A DNA stretch of 64,000 nucleotides, taken from positions 937,994-1,001,993 of the forward strand of contig CM031861.1 of the NCBI GenBank assembly GCA_018697195.1, read 5' to 3'. Within the stretch, counting starts at the first letter, position 1. Every line of letters starts with the position of its first letter. Source of the DNA: Certhia americana. Its lineage: Eukaryota; Chordata; Aves; Passeriformes; Certhiidae. Below the pieces are notes generated by a model that ran no database searches, was not told the DNA's origin, and was given only the letters and a program-made list of their open reading frames with translations. Below are positions 50,301 through 62,300 of this stretch, piece after piece. The translations under genes and the position numbers were made by a program.

Positions 50301-53300
50301 TATCACCTGCTCTGACCTCCAGTCACCCTCAGCCCAGGGTAGACACCGTGCTGAAGTGGGTTTAGGTGGGCTGGTGAGGGAGTTCATGTTCAGGAGCTGG
50401 TGTTTCATGGTCCAGTCTCTGCTGGTATGTGTGTGCCTCAGGGGGGAATTCACCTGGTGGCACCTTTGGAAATACCTTTTACCTGGAGTGACAGGTTCTT
50501 TGTATGTGTGGGGGTTTTGCAATAAACCAAAACTTCACACCCAGCTTTGTGTGGTAGCAGGAGCTGAGGAGGAGGTTTTTCATAGAAAGACGTGCCCTTG
50601 GTGCTTCCAAATTAAACAGTTTTTACCATGTTCTTTGTTGATCACATTTTACAATATCTTGTCCTTCAGTAAACTGAAAACTTACCCCTTACTTTTTTCA
50701 TCTCAGAAATGAAAATTAAATATTTTGTGACAATATAATCATCAGGCAGCTCTAAAAATCATTTTGCATGAGAGAAGTGAGGAATGCTTTTTTTTTTTAA
50801 AGTTTTGATTCTAGAGGCCATGTGAACTTGAAGAACTGGGTCTGGTCACCCTGGATTTTTCCAGCCATCTTTGAGCATGATATTCCTGGGTAGTAGCAGT
50901 CAGTCTGCAACTGAGTAATTTTTATTGGTTGGTGTAGTTCTGAATTCCAGCAGAAAAGGCTGGCATGGCTTTGCTTCTCTGTGGCAGCATGTGGTGTCAG
51001 CAGAGATTTAGTGGTTAAGGAACTCCCTGCTGTTGCTCAGCTCTTTACTAAAAATACATCATTGCCTTGCCCAGGTTTAAATAAGGTTAAATTCTGCTGA
51101 GTCTGCAGGTGGCTGAACTTCCTGACAGCAAATCTGAGCTTGCTCGTGGCTGAAACTTGTCCCAAAGCTCATGTGACTTCAGCAGTTTAAATCTATAATT
51201 TTATTATTACTCTATTAATTAATTTTGGCTTTGTCCAGCTTTGCTGCCTGTCACAAATGTTCCAGGGTCAAGCTTTGACCACAACACTGATTCCTTTGGG
51301 AAATAAATGCTCAGCAAATGTGTGGCTGATTCAGTGACAGATGAGTTCACATTTTGGTCATTTTGATAATTTCTTTTTTGCTGTTTGTACGGCACCTTGC
51401 TGGAAATGGGTGTTGGGAAGGGTGAGCTCTGTGAAGCTTCTGGGGAAGATGGGGAGCACAGAGAAGTGGCTTGAGGTGAATGGTTAAAGATCACTGATTT
51501 TTCTTCTTTAAGGTCATTCTGTAGCCATTTTTTCCCTTAATATTTAGGATTAGAGGCTCCAAGGCAGATGTGTGTGTGGGGAGCTTCAAGGCCTGGCTTT
51601 ATTTCAAGAACTGTTCCACAGCGAATCTGAAAAAAAGGTTGATTTGAAGATCAGTGTTGACCTTAATTCTGTTTGTGCCTCCTGTGTGCGACTCCTTCAG
51701 GGGGATCCCGGGTTTCTGTGTTCCCTTGCAGACCGTGCAGGACGGGAGGCAGTTCATGAAGTACATTGACCCCCATTTAGGGGTTCCTCTGCCAGAGAGA
51801 GACTACGGGGGCAATTGCCTGATTTATGACCCTGGCAATGGAACTGATCCCTTCCACAACATCTGGGTAAGGAACAAACTCATTAATGAGGCTATTTTGG
51901 GGTAAAAAACTGCTTAATTGAACTCTTCAGAGTTCGGTTGGTGAGTCTGGCTGAGTGCTGAATCAGAGTACAGCCTGTGAGTGACTCTTCAGCCTCTTGT
52001 CTTCTCTTGGCCTTTCCTGTCCATCAGATGGAGGTGTGTCTCTCTGGATCCCAATTACCTGATTGCCCAGGGCTGAACTGTTTGGCAGCTTTTCTTTCTC
52101 AGGTCATTGGTGTCAAATTTTCCCCTCAGAGTTTGGATTTCTTCGGTGCTTGAGGAGTTTTCTCTTCAGTTACCCTGAGGCACAAAGCCCTAAAGCTGCA
52201 CCTCAAAGTCCCAGAATGGTTTGGGTTGGAAAGATGATGTAGCCCTGCCCCCTGCCATGGGCAAGGACACCTTCCACTAGCGCAGGTTGCTCCAGCAGCA
52301 CTTTTCTGAGTCCTAAAAAACATCAGGTTTCTCACTGGCAGAAATTCCAGGGGAAAGGAATGATGGTTATTTACAGCTCCCTGATTGCATGGAGGGAGGA
52401 GCACCCGAATCCTTTGGGTCTACCCTGTATATCTTGAGTACATCAAAAACTGGAATAACTGGGATCTTATAAAAGTAGAGGGAAAGGCACTATGCCCAGG
52501 GACTGGCAGGGCTGTTAAGATTTTAGAAGCTCTGCTAAATTCCTTCCTGATGAAGGAATGCAAGTGTTCATGTGTGGAGAAAACAGAAGTTTATTGCTGC
52601 ATTTTTCTTGGAGGGAAAAAAAACCCCACCAAAAACCAGGCTGTGACCTTCACTCTCTTCTTGGTTTTCAGGACAAGCTGGATGGATTTGTTCCTGCTCA
52701 CTTTTTTGGGTGGTACCTGAAGGTAAGAATGACTCATTTCACCTTGGGCACTCTACTCCTCCGTTCCCAAAGCCACACTGCTGCTGCTTTTGTGGTGCCA
52801 GGCCTTGGTCACTTAAACCAGGCTGTTTGTAATACATGAAAATGCATGTCAATATGTGAAAAGCCTTTTCCCCCCTTCTTTTCTGTTTCATGCCCATGTT
52901 AGGCCACCTCATTTCTTTCCCGAGCTTTGTTACATGAACAGGCTTCTTCCTTCCTCTACAGGGATTCATCCTGGGGTCAGACCAATAAAGAACTTAATTC
53001 CTGTAGCTACAGAAATGCTGGAATGATCTTTGGAAGTGGAGTGTGTGCAGAAGCTGTCAGTGACAGTCCTTATTCCCAAACGCAGATGTTGCTGCTGCTG
53101 CTTTCCCAGTGGCATCAGATCAGGATTTTAAGCCATTAAATGGGCAGTGGTTTAATTCTTGTTACTTTTTAGTCAGCATCAACCAACTGTGGAAGGAATT
53201 CCAGCTGTGCCTGTTTCTGGCAGAACATTCATCAGTGTTTTGCTGATTACTTTGATCTAAATATTACCTTTTTTAACCCAAGCAGACTGACTAACTCAGG

Positions 53301-56300
53301 AGATTTTGTCCCCTGCAGACCTTGTTTGTGTTTGGTATTTAAATACCAAACTGACAGAGCTTGGCTGCTTTAAAAACAAGCTGGAACTGTTGGTTTGTGT
53401 TTTCATTTAAAAGTGCAGGTATGTTCTGTGAGTTGTCTGGGGGAATCCCTCAAAACTAGAGGTGAATTTGCTGGGCGTAGGGAGACCTGGACTTCAGCTT
53501 GTTCTGTTAATGAAATGAGTTCTAAATTTGGGGTCCTTGGATCCTTTTCTTCCAAGAGAATTGCATTGGAAACTGAGCTGCCCAGCTAGAAGGAGACTGC
53601 TGGATTTCCTCTGGGCCATAGCATATTTTTCTCTTAAATATGTTAAATATTAACCTATTTCTCTGTTGAAAGCTGGAGGTTGAGTGTGTTGTCTCAATAA
53701 ACAGAGATGGGCTTGTGTTTGGATTTTTTCCCCAAATCTCAAAGCACCAGGATGGCAATATTGAGAATGAATGGGCCTCATTCATCAGAAATTATTGTGG
53801 CCTTGGAGTCATTTAGAGCCCATAAAAGGCTCTGAAAAGCCTTTTCTGAGCACTGTTAGAATGATGCTGCCTGTGGTGGTTGAGCACCCAGTAATTCCAT
53901 GCATTTAACTCATTTCCCTCCTGCTGAATCCCATTTGACCAGAATTTTTCATAATCTGTATTCCTGTGCTGGTTTTGGCTGGGGTAGAGGTGATTTTCTT
54001 CAGTGTCATTCCTGTTGATAAGTTGAGAGGCCTTTGAGCATTTGGACCATCACATCATGAAAATAAAATTGTCCTGAGTTTCCTGATCCTTTTCTGGATA
54101 CTGGAGACAAGATCTACAACTATAGAAGTGTTTTAGTGGCTGTTTAAAAGACTTTTTTTCTCTCTTCAGACTCTGATGATTCGGGACTGGTGGATGTGCA
54201 TGATCATCAGTGTCATGTTTGAGTTCCTGGAGTACAGCCTGGAGCACCAGCTCCCAAACTTCAGTGAATGCTGGTGGGATCACGTACGTACTGCAGGGAT
54301 CAGGGCTTATTTGGGAATGTAGATTTTACAGGGAGGGCTAGGAAGTGATGAGAGCTGAATTGTGTCACGTGTGTGACTGCTCCCTGTTGAGTTTGTAATG
54401 TGCTTTCACTGTTTCTGTAATTTTCTGTGTTACAAACACTTGGACGAGGTTAAATATTTGTTTGGGTTCATTTCATACCAGAGGGAGAATCTAAAGCTGT
54501 ACCTGAATATTTTCAAATATTTGCTAATGGTGCAAAGCAATGAAGTCTGACATTGAGAGAAAGGCAAAACTTGGTGTGAGCTTAAAAGAGACACCCTTTT
54601 AAAGCAGTGTTTTATTTTTCTGTGAGGTGTAAGTTGTGCCAGGGCGAACACAATTCCCTCCAGTCAGGGAACACAGCTCTGGGTCTGTGTTTAGATTGGT
54701 TTTGGGAAAGACTAAGGTTGGAATGATTAGTGGTTGTATTTCCAAAAGTCACTGCATGATTAGAGATATCAAGCCAAGCTATTTAGCCTTCAGAAAACCT
54801 ATGGAATTAACGCTCTGTCTCATTCCTTGGAATGCAGAGGTCTGCCTGTAGCGATTCCCTTTCCCAAGCTCTAGTGTTCCTTCCCCAGTATCATTCCTGT
54901 GTTTCTCCTTCCAGTGGATAATGGATGTGATCTTGTGTAACGGGTTAGGAATTTACTGCGGGATGAAGACCCTGTCCTGGCTTTCCTTGAAAACCTACAA
55001 GTGGCAAGGACTCTGGAACATTCCAACCTACAAGTAAGTTGGGGAGGAGGGAACTCCACAGGCACAGCAAAAAGGTTGGGCCCCTGTTCAAGAGCTTTGT
55101 TGTTCTGTTTGGGTTAATACAGATAAAAGAATTCCTGGGTGTTCAGGTGACTCCAGGATCCAGTGACTTATTGCTGCAGGGAGGTTTGTTGGAGAGTTTT
55201 ATTCACCTTGTGAATGGGATTGTTGGAAATACACCTGTGTGTCCCAAACATTACCTGGTGGCTGGGAATGAGGGCATGCTGTGGAAGTGAGCTTATTTGG
55301 TGAAGGAATCCATCAAAAGTTGGCATCATACTCCCATTCACAGCAAGAATCTGTTTGGTCTTTTTGCATTCCCTAGTAACCAGAACTTCACAGGAACTAG
55401 GACACTGGGAATTAAAATTTAATAAATCCCTTGTAGTCGTGTACCAGTAACGACCCCTCGCGCTCTGTAGTATCTTTGCTGAGCAGAGCAGAACTGCTTA
55501 CAACAGTGGGTATAGTATATTAAAGCTTAAATTGATATTTAAAATAACAAGCTCAGAGCTAATCTCATTAAAGTTGTGATTTTAATGAAGTAAACGGAGG
55601 CATTTTGCTTATCTGAACTGGTGTCTCAAATGGAAATGCTGACAGATGCCTCTTGCCTGCTTTGCCTTCGAGCTGCAGTAGTTATTTTGCTTTTTTCCAG
55701 AGGCAAGATGAAGAGGATCGTGTTCCAGTTCACCCCGTACAGCTGGGTGAAGTTTGAGTGGAAGCCGGCCTCCAGCCTGCGCAGGTGGCTTGCCGTCTGT
55801 GGCATCATCTTCGTGGTGAGGACACCTCTCTGGCCCTTCTGGCCCCTGCTTCCAGGTTCTGTAACTCAGGCTGCAGCTCTGGGGATGTGCCTGAAGCTGA
55901 GGCCAGGAGGGATCCCTTCACAGTCCTGCAGAACGGGGGGCTGTGTCCATATCTCTGGGATAGGTGACAGATTCACTGCAGAAAGGGTTGTCCTTGCTTG
56001 CTGACCACTGTTGCTGGCAATAGGAGCAATATAAACTGGGATCTTTGGGTTTTCAGCAAGTTGCTGCTCCTCAAAGCACAGGTGAAAGTAGCTCAAATGC
56101 CTCTGTTTTATGCAGGTACAGGTCGCATTACAGCTAGAAAGGGCTGTATCCAAGGCCTCAGGCTCCTCTGAGCTCACTCCTGAAGCACAGATCTGCTTAA
56201 ATCATTCAGTTCTTCAAGATTTTTCTTCTTTTATTTTTTACATTTCACTGTGCACACAGCACCTGAGCGGGTGGAATTGTTTTATGCTGGGAACGCAGCA

Positions 56301-59300
56301 TTTGAAATTCATACCTGTGCCTGTGAAACTGAACTTGTCACCCACATGACACTGATAGGGAGAGTAAACTGGGCAGTTTAAATGCCTTTTTCCCACTTCT
56401 GCCCCTTTGCCAGCCCGAGGACTTTGGCCTTTGTGCCATCCGTGGCATGTCACTTGGCTCTGCTCTGAGCAACTCAAACTTATCTCAACCCAGCAGCTGT
56501 GAAATTTAACTAAATCCATCCCTGTGACACATGGTGATCCAGAGGCATTGGGCATGAACCAGGTTCAGTGGCACAGGACAGAACTCTGTTTTGCCAGAAC
56601 AAGCTCCCAGCACCTGATTCCTGCTGCAGGATACATTGGCCAAGCTCACGTGGCACACTAGACCTGCTTTGTTTCCCCAAAAGGTTGCTGGTTGCACCCT
56701 GAAGAAATTGGGGTTTAGGTGCTGCTGCAGCAGAGATCTCAATGAATTTATACTGGACTGTGGGATTATGTTTCTTTTAGCACATCCCAGCTTCAGCTGA
56801 CAGGTTCTAAGCAGTTTCAGGTTCTGGCTCACTCCTTGGGCTTCAGCACTGCTTAATGCCCTTTGTTATCACTTCTTTGAAGTGACAATCTGGTGTCTCT
56901 CTGCTCCCTTAAGCGCATTGCCAGGGCAGCTGCTCGAGAGAACATTTTGCTCTTCATTTATAATCAACTTTCCCAAGTTGGCTCTGAGGGTGAGTTTGAG
57001 TAACTGAGAAAGAACAACCAGCCCAGCCCCCCCAGGATGTGCAGCTCATGCCTCTTGTTATGGTGTGGCTCCCTTAGCTGGGTTTTAAAGGACAGGGAAA
57101 GGAAAAGCTGTGCTTTTGTGATTTGTCCTCAGTGTTTGTGCAGGTACTTTGGGCTCTTCGTTTGAAATTCAAAAACTTGCTTGAAATTTGACGGTTCTGC
57201 TTGTCCAGGTTTTTGTTGTGATTCTTAGTGCCTCTTCTGGCTTAGAGGAAATGTTTAAAAACCCAGTTGGCTTTGGGTTGGTGCTGATGGTTCACTCCGT
57301 GAAAATGAACAGGGCTGAGAAATGCGCAGGGGGAGAGCCATTCAGGGAGAGAGGGGCATTCCAGGCTTCATCCAGTGGTGTTTTCCAAATGTAATTCCAG
57401 TAATCCCTTCTCCCAGTTTCTGTTGGCAGAGCTGAACACGTTTTACCTGAAGTTTGTGCTGTGGATGCCCCCCGAACACTACTTGGTGCTGCTACGCCTG
57501 GTGTTTTTTGTCAATGTGGGAGGAGTGGCCATGAGGGAGATCTACGACTTCATGGACGACCCGTAAGCCCCACCTCTCTGTACTTCCCATGTCGAGCTCC
57601 ACGTGCTTTGTTTTGAACTTGCTCCAGCTTGCTGGCATCCATCTCGGGCACCAGTTCAGCTTTTTGTCAGGGACAAGAAAGGCCTAATCCCAAAGCATCT
57701 GCTTTGTGTTCCTTTGTTTTGGAGGTACCACTCTCACTCCCCCTGGTCAGAGAGCAGCTGTTGTTAAGGGCATTGTGTGTGCACTGTGTTAACCTCAGTG
57801 TCTGGTAAATGATCTCTCTGTGGAGAAGGGAATGTGGAAATGAGCTGGAGTGCTCCTGGCTCGTAGGCAGAGGAGCGCTGCACTCTGATTCCAGACTGAG
57901 AGCCAGGAACTGTAGTCCTTGGATGTGCCCTCTGGGGACATCGGGGCCCAGAGTAAAAAAATGTGGTTCTTAAAGGCACTTCTTTCCTTGAGCTGTCTTC
58001 CCCCTGGCCCTCTGGAGCTCTCCTGGCATCCTCTTGCAGGTCAGAGGCCCTCGGTAGCAGGATGTGCTGCAGGTGAGGCACCACACACAGCAGTGCATGT
58101 ACTTGAGACTGTTCCCACCTCAGCATCATATTTGTCCTCGCTGCTTTTGTTTCTGCAGACCATGTGAGAGCTGAGAAAGCTTTGTTCTCAAAATCACCTT
58201 TTCTTTTAATGTCACAACCTGCCTGAGCCCACATCCTCAGCCTAAGGCACCGCCTGGCTTCCAGGGGTGTTCATTGTCTGTCACTGACCAACGCAAAAAA
58301 GTGTCTGTGTTCAGAATTTAGGGTTCCAACATGGTCTGAAGATCAGTTTCCCTTGCAAGGCTTTGACTCCTAGAACTGGGAAGAAGGGCCAGCCCACATT
58401 GCTTAGTCGGAATTCAGGACATTCCGCAGGGGCAGGATGCCCTGCCCTTGGTGTTGGACCTACTGGTTTGGGACGTGCCTCCAACTCACAGGTAAGAAGA
58501 GTCTCTGCCTCACTGCTGAGCTCCTGTCCTTAGCACCATTCAACTTCTTGTATTGGGGTTGGAAAAGCTCCTTAGCCCTCTGTTCAACCACGTGGCATAA
58601 CACTGGAATTTGGGAGAGCCATCCCTCGCCAGTGCCTCATCCCTGGTTCTGATTGTTGCTGTTCTTCCCGTGAGCCGGAGCAGCTCATCCTGAGCTGCAC
58701 GTCCCCATCACTGCCACCACCTCCTGCTGTGTTCCCTGCTGGGGGAGGTGACTGCCCCCACATCCTGGGGTTCCTGGCTCTGCTTGATGCCCCTCAGAGC
58801 TGACATCAGGCTGCTCCTGCAGAAGGGCAGAGCTGAACACCTGCTCTTACCTGGCACTTTCTCTGCGGAGGATTTTGTAACTCCTTCCTGCATTCCAGAC
58901 CATCCAGGCAGAGAGGATCTGCACCCATTTCCCAGCTTCACTTGCACATCATTTCAAGCCAAGGATCCTTCAGGATTCTTCCCATGGTGTTGTAGGGGAA
59001 GAGCAGGAGAAGCATGATTTGTTCCATGGTTGTATTTATGAAAGTGCATTATTCCTGCTGGGAAGAGCAGGCTGTATCAGAGGCTCTCAGCTTACATCAC
59101 ATGGGAAACCTTGCTGACCTTTTCCTTTTGGAAATTCTTAATGCTCAAAGATTGGAATATTCCATTGCCCTTCCTTGACAAAATCATGGCTCACTGCCTT
59201 GTTTGGTGGTGATGGGATTGTCTGGGATGAAATGATGACGTCTCTTCAGCCGGCCCTACGATGTTGAGTCTCGAAAGCAGTGGAAATCCAACATGAAGAG

Positions 59301-61525
59301 TTCTTTTTCCCATTCAGCATTCTGAGTATCTGCAGACAATTCTGAGGCATTTCTTGCAGAACCTTGGGTTGAGCATGGAGACAGTGTAGTGCCTGGAATT
59401 GCAATAGTCCCAGAAGAGGGGTGAAGCTTTCTCCAGCCCTCACACACCACACAGTGCCTCTGAATTCCCGAGGACTGGATGTGTGAAATGTTCCTGACCA
59501 GGAGTGTCTTCATGCATTTGTAGCATTTGACCTAGTCACACATTTCCTGATTGGAGTCTTCCTGACACCTCCAAGGAGTCTGCATCAAGGCCATGAATTT
59601 TTATCTCCTTCATCACAAGAAAAATCTTTGGCATCTTTCCTGAGTATTAGGGCAGGAAACTAGCTCTCTTCCTCGGCAGCCTTAGGGGTTGCTCAGCTCT
59701 TGTGTTGGGGTTATCTTTGATTCTGTTGTCAGGGAAAGGATGGCAGAGGAGAAAGCAGCCCAGCAGAGCAGAAAGCTGTCCTCATCATCTCAGCAACTGG
59801 AATTCCCTCTGAGATCTGCTGCTTCCTTTCATCTCTCTGCCTGTGGGTTAGGGCTGGTCTCTGCCCATTTAATCTGTCACCACCTGGAGCTTTTCCTTCA
59901 GCCCTTTCATCTGAGCTGATTCAGGCAGGATACCTTTTAAGAGGGAATGCACTCATCCCCTCTGCATCAGCAATCACTTACACTTGATTTAGTCCATATT
60001 TTTTCCCAGTGTATTTGGATGGTTTGGTGTAGTTTGAACTACACGTTGGTATCAAATATGGCTCTGGGCCTCATGTGTGAGAAGCTCCTCTTTGGAATCA
60101 TACCTGAACATCAGCTGGTCTCAGGCTGGTCAGAGAATCATTTCATGTGGATTTGCCTGGGAATGAGGATACTTCCCTGCATTATGTGGTGATGAAATTT
60201 AACTTTTCTCACTTTTAGAGCCTCTGAGAGGCTCTAAAAGAAGAACACCAACGTGACAGTGTCATCGTGCAGAGCTGTAGTGCACCTGTGATCTGAGCTA
60301 GACTTGTAGGACTGTGCAAAGCTGAATGAAATTACTACCCCAGCTGTCTTTTTGTGCAGATTTCTCCACATCCCTAATTTTACAGCAATGAAATGTTTTT
60401 GTCTGTGCTTCTCCTGCAGGAAGTTCCACAAGAAGCTGGGCCAGCAGGCCTGGCTGGTTGCTGCTATTACTGCCACAGAATTCCTGATCGTCGTCAAGTA
60501 CGATCCCTACACACTCACCCTCTCCCTGCCCTTCTACATCACCCAGTGCTGGATCCTGGGGATTATCCTGGTGCTCACCTGGACAGCCTGGCGCTTCTTC
60601 ATTCGGTGGGTGGGGCTGCATTTGGGGCTGGTCTGGGTTTTAGGAGGATTTGTTCATCCCCCATCCTCTAATGTGCTCCCTAGGACTGCCTAGGGGGAGA
60701 GAGCACAGCTTCCCTGGGTGGGTACAAGTTCTGAAATAGACAGGGACTTCTCTGGGCCTGATCCTGGCAGTTTCCTGTTTGGATCATGGAAAGCAGCTGC
60801 ACAGGGCCTAAGGAATTAGCAGCCTTCCAGTACAGGAAGGGACCCACAGGGAAGCTGGAGAGGGGCTCTGTGTATCAGGGACTGGAGGGACAGGCTGAGG
60901 GGGAATGGCTCTGCACTGACAGAGAGCAGGGTGAGATGTGATATGGGGAAAAATGAGGGTGCTGAGGCCCTGGCACAGGATGCCTAGAGAAGCTGCTCCA
61001 TCCTTGGAAGTGTCCAAGGCCAGATTGGATGGAGCAGCCTGGGATAGTGGAATGTGTCTCTGCCCATGGCAGGGGAGTGGAGTGGGATGGGCTTTAGGAT
61101 CCCTTTCAACCCAAACCATTCCAGGGTCGTGTGAAGTGCAGTGCTGTGTGGAGGGGGCAGCAGTGGCTGCTCCTGCAGGATTGGCTGTTGTGCTCTGGTA
61201 GAGGTGAGAAGAGCCAGACCACCAGCCAGAAACACAAACTGCCAGTGAATCAGTTCCACCAGCAATTGTAGAAATGCCCAGCCAGAGGCTCCAGCGAGTT
61301 GTTATCCCCAGGAAGCTCCATGCAGGGAGGTTCTCTTGCCGTTCTTCCTGCAGGCTGGAATGGTGTGCTGTGTGTTGCAGGGACATCACCCTGCGGTACA
61401 AGGAGATCCGGAGGCAGAAGCAGGAGCACAGGCACGAGAAGGACAAATGCCTGAGCAACGGGGACGGACACTCAGCCCTGCTGGATGAGCCCAACGGGAA
61501 CAAACTCCGGGAGAGGAAGCTCTGA
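32368..61525 (+). CDS. PTDSS2: Phosphatidylserine synthase 2
   Basis: PTDSS2 makes phosphatidylserine in the ER and its mitochondria-associated membranes by exchanging the ethanolamine head group of phosphatidylethanolamine for L-serine, a calcium-dependent reaction. Twelve coding exons join in phase to 479 residues (human 487). The N-terminus begins MRRGERR, has an E-E-Q-Q-Q-Q stretch at 19-24, and then [18 protein letters not shown], conserved with human. Multiple hydrophobic helices follow: [32 protein letters not shown] and [18 protein letters not shown]. The conserved core reads [65 protein letters not shown] and [19 protein letters not shown], then [20 protein letters not shown]. After the last helix comes [13 protein letters not shown] and a diverged hydrophilic tail ending RERKL. 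The ATG at 32368 has a strong GCCGCC context and lies in the CpG-rich promoter. These motifs fit PTDSS2 rather than PTDSS1. Confidence 0.97.
32544..40571 (+). other. PTDSS2: PTDSS2 intron 1
   Basis: An 8.0 kb intron. Apart from the CR1 piece near 39766 and short mononucleotide runs (A near 36098, T near 40171) I recognise nothing in it; the first 1.2 kb is still fairly CpG-rich. Confidence 0.75.
39766..39985 (-). mobile_element. CR1-type LINE fragment
   Basis: Reads AGAATCACAGAATCCTGGAA, TGGTTTGGGCTGGAAGGGAC, CCACTGGCTCAGGTTGCTCC and CTCTGGGCAGCCTGTGCC, a reverse-complement CR1 3' end in PTDSS2 intron 1. Confidence 0.85.
40674..45284 (+). other. PTDSS2: PTDSS2 intron 2
   Basis: A 4.6 kb intron with no recognised gene. 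It carries an A/T mononucleotide pair at 43196-43226 and an A20 run at 43894-43913, either of which could be an old retroposed tail; no element body was recognised beside them. Confidence 0.7.
43894..43913. repeat. A20 homopolymer
   Basis: Twenty consecutive A bases in PTDSS2 intron 2. Confidence 0.95.
46870..46882 (+). repeat. G13 homopolymer
   Basis: Thirteen consecutive G bases in PTDSS2 intron 3, next to AAACACTG. Confidence 0.9.
49820..49995 (+). mobile_element. CR1-type LINE 3' end
   Basis: Reads CCCTGGAAGTGTTCCAGGCC, TTGGAAGGTGTCCCTGCCC, then CATTCCAGGATTCTGTGAT. Sense orientation, just upstream of PTDSS2 exon 4. Confidence 0.8.
52203..52312 (-). mobile_element. Short CR1-type LINE fragment
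   Basis: Reads CCCAGAATGGTTTGGGTTGG, CCCCCTGCCATGGGCAAGG and ACACCTTCCACTAGCGCAGG, the reverse complement of the last ~110 bases of a CR1 3' end, in PTDSS2 intron 5. Confidence 0.8.
53963..54012 (+). mobile_element. Possible LTR-start fragment
   Basis: TGTGCTGGTTTTGGCTGGGG followed by TAGAGGTGATTTTCTTC resembles the 5' end of another avian LTR family I recall, but only about 50 bases match. It lies in PTDSS2 intron 6. Confidence 0.4.
57563..60419 (+). other. PTDSS2: PTDSS2 intron 10
   Basis: A 2.9 kb intron with no repeat or exon that I recognise; short open frames on both strands look random. Confidence 0.6.
60850..61135 (+). mobile_element. CR1-type LINE 3' end
   Basis: Reads GAAGTGTCCAAGGCCAGATT, GGATGGAGCAGCCTGGGATA, CTCTGCCCATGGCAGGGGAG and CCTTTCAACCCAAACCATTC. 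Sense orientation, in the last PTDSS2 intron about 250 bases before the final exon. Confidence 0.85.
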
Positions 61526-62300
61526 GCGCGGACACGGGGCTGACAAGAACTTGTGGTGCCCGAGTGGGCCTGGTGCACAGTCCCAATCTTATCCTACCTA
61601 ACTCCTAATTGTCATTGTTAGCGTTCCGGCATGTGGGAATCCTCTCGGGGGAGGATGGCACTGACACAGGGCCCCCTCCCTCTCCTCATGTCACCTGGGC
61701 AGGGCCAGAGGAAGCCTGTGTGGAGGGAGGTCAGTGCTGACCCCGCACACAGGGCGGGGCCTTCACCGAGTGCTATGTGTCTTCCTCGGAACCAGGTGTG
61801 GAGACAGGGGGCTCAGAGCATGGCACACAGAGATCTGCTGCTCCATTCCCAGGGAACTGAGAGCTCTGTGGGGCCTTTGGGCATTAGGAACACTTGTTTT
61901 GGAGTGTACAGAGACCAGGCACGGGAAATGAATTCTGTTCTTCCTGCTGGAACTACCTGGAGCTGTGGAGGAGGATTGGGTGAAGCGTTCAGTGAGGTGA
62001 CCACGGATACACGGGGACGTGTGGCCAAGCTACATTCCTTGCACAGGATGTACCACACTGTACTGCTGTTCCAGCCCCTCCGCAGGGCATCCCGCTGACT
62101 TCCAATGTCCTGGAGCAGCCTGTGGCACGTGGGTGGTGTGACCCAGCTCTGGGCAGACAGACAACTTCTCCTTAGCTCTTATTTCTAATTTCTCTTTTAG
62201 TCTCGGTCATCTCTTAAATGTAAGGGAAGGCGAAGTGAGGAAGGTCAACCTGCCTTTGCTCTGCGGAGTAAAATGTGTCACAAGCAGAAACTGGGAGTGT
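61526..62300 (+). other. PTDSS2: PTDSS2 3' UTR (right end uncertain)
   Basis: Sequence after the PTDSS2 stop contains no further gene-like frame. I see no canonical AATAAA or ATTAAA to the window end; the best variant is AGTAAA at 62267-62272, followed by T/GT-rich sequence. The UTR may run further. Confidence 0.45.
62267..62272 (+). promoter_or_regulatory. PTDSS2: Candidate variant poly(A) signal (AGTAAA)
   Basis: A known variant hexamer about 740 bases after the PTDSS2 stop, with a T- and GT-rich stretch some 40-70 bases downstream. Weak evidence only. Confidence 0.3.

Larger units (their letters stand above)
32368..61525 (+). other. PTDSS2: PTDSS2 exon map
   Basis: Coding exons: 32368-32543, 40572-40673, 45285-45367, 50065-50132, 51732-51866, 52672-52722, 54170-54283, 54915-55033, 55701-55815, 57417-57562, 60420-60605 and 61381-61525 (TGA at 61523-61525). 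They sum to 1440 bases. All boundaries are GT-AG and all phases agree. Introns are much longer than in the other three genes. Confidence 0.93.
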
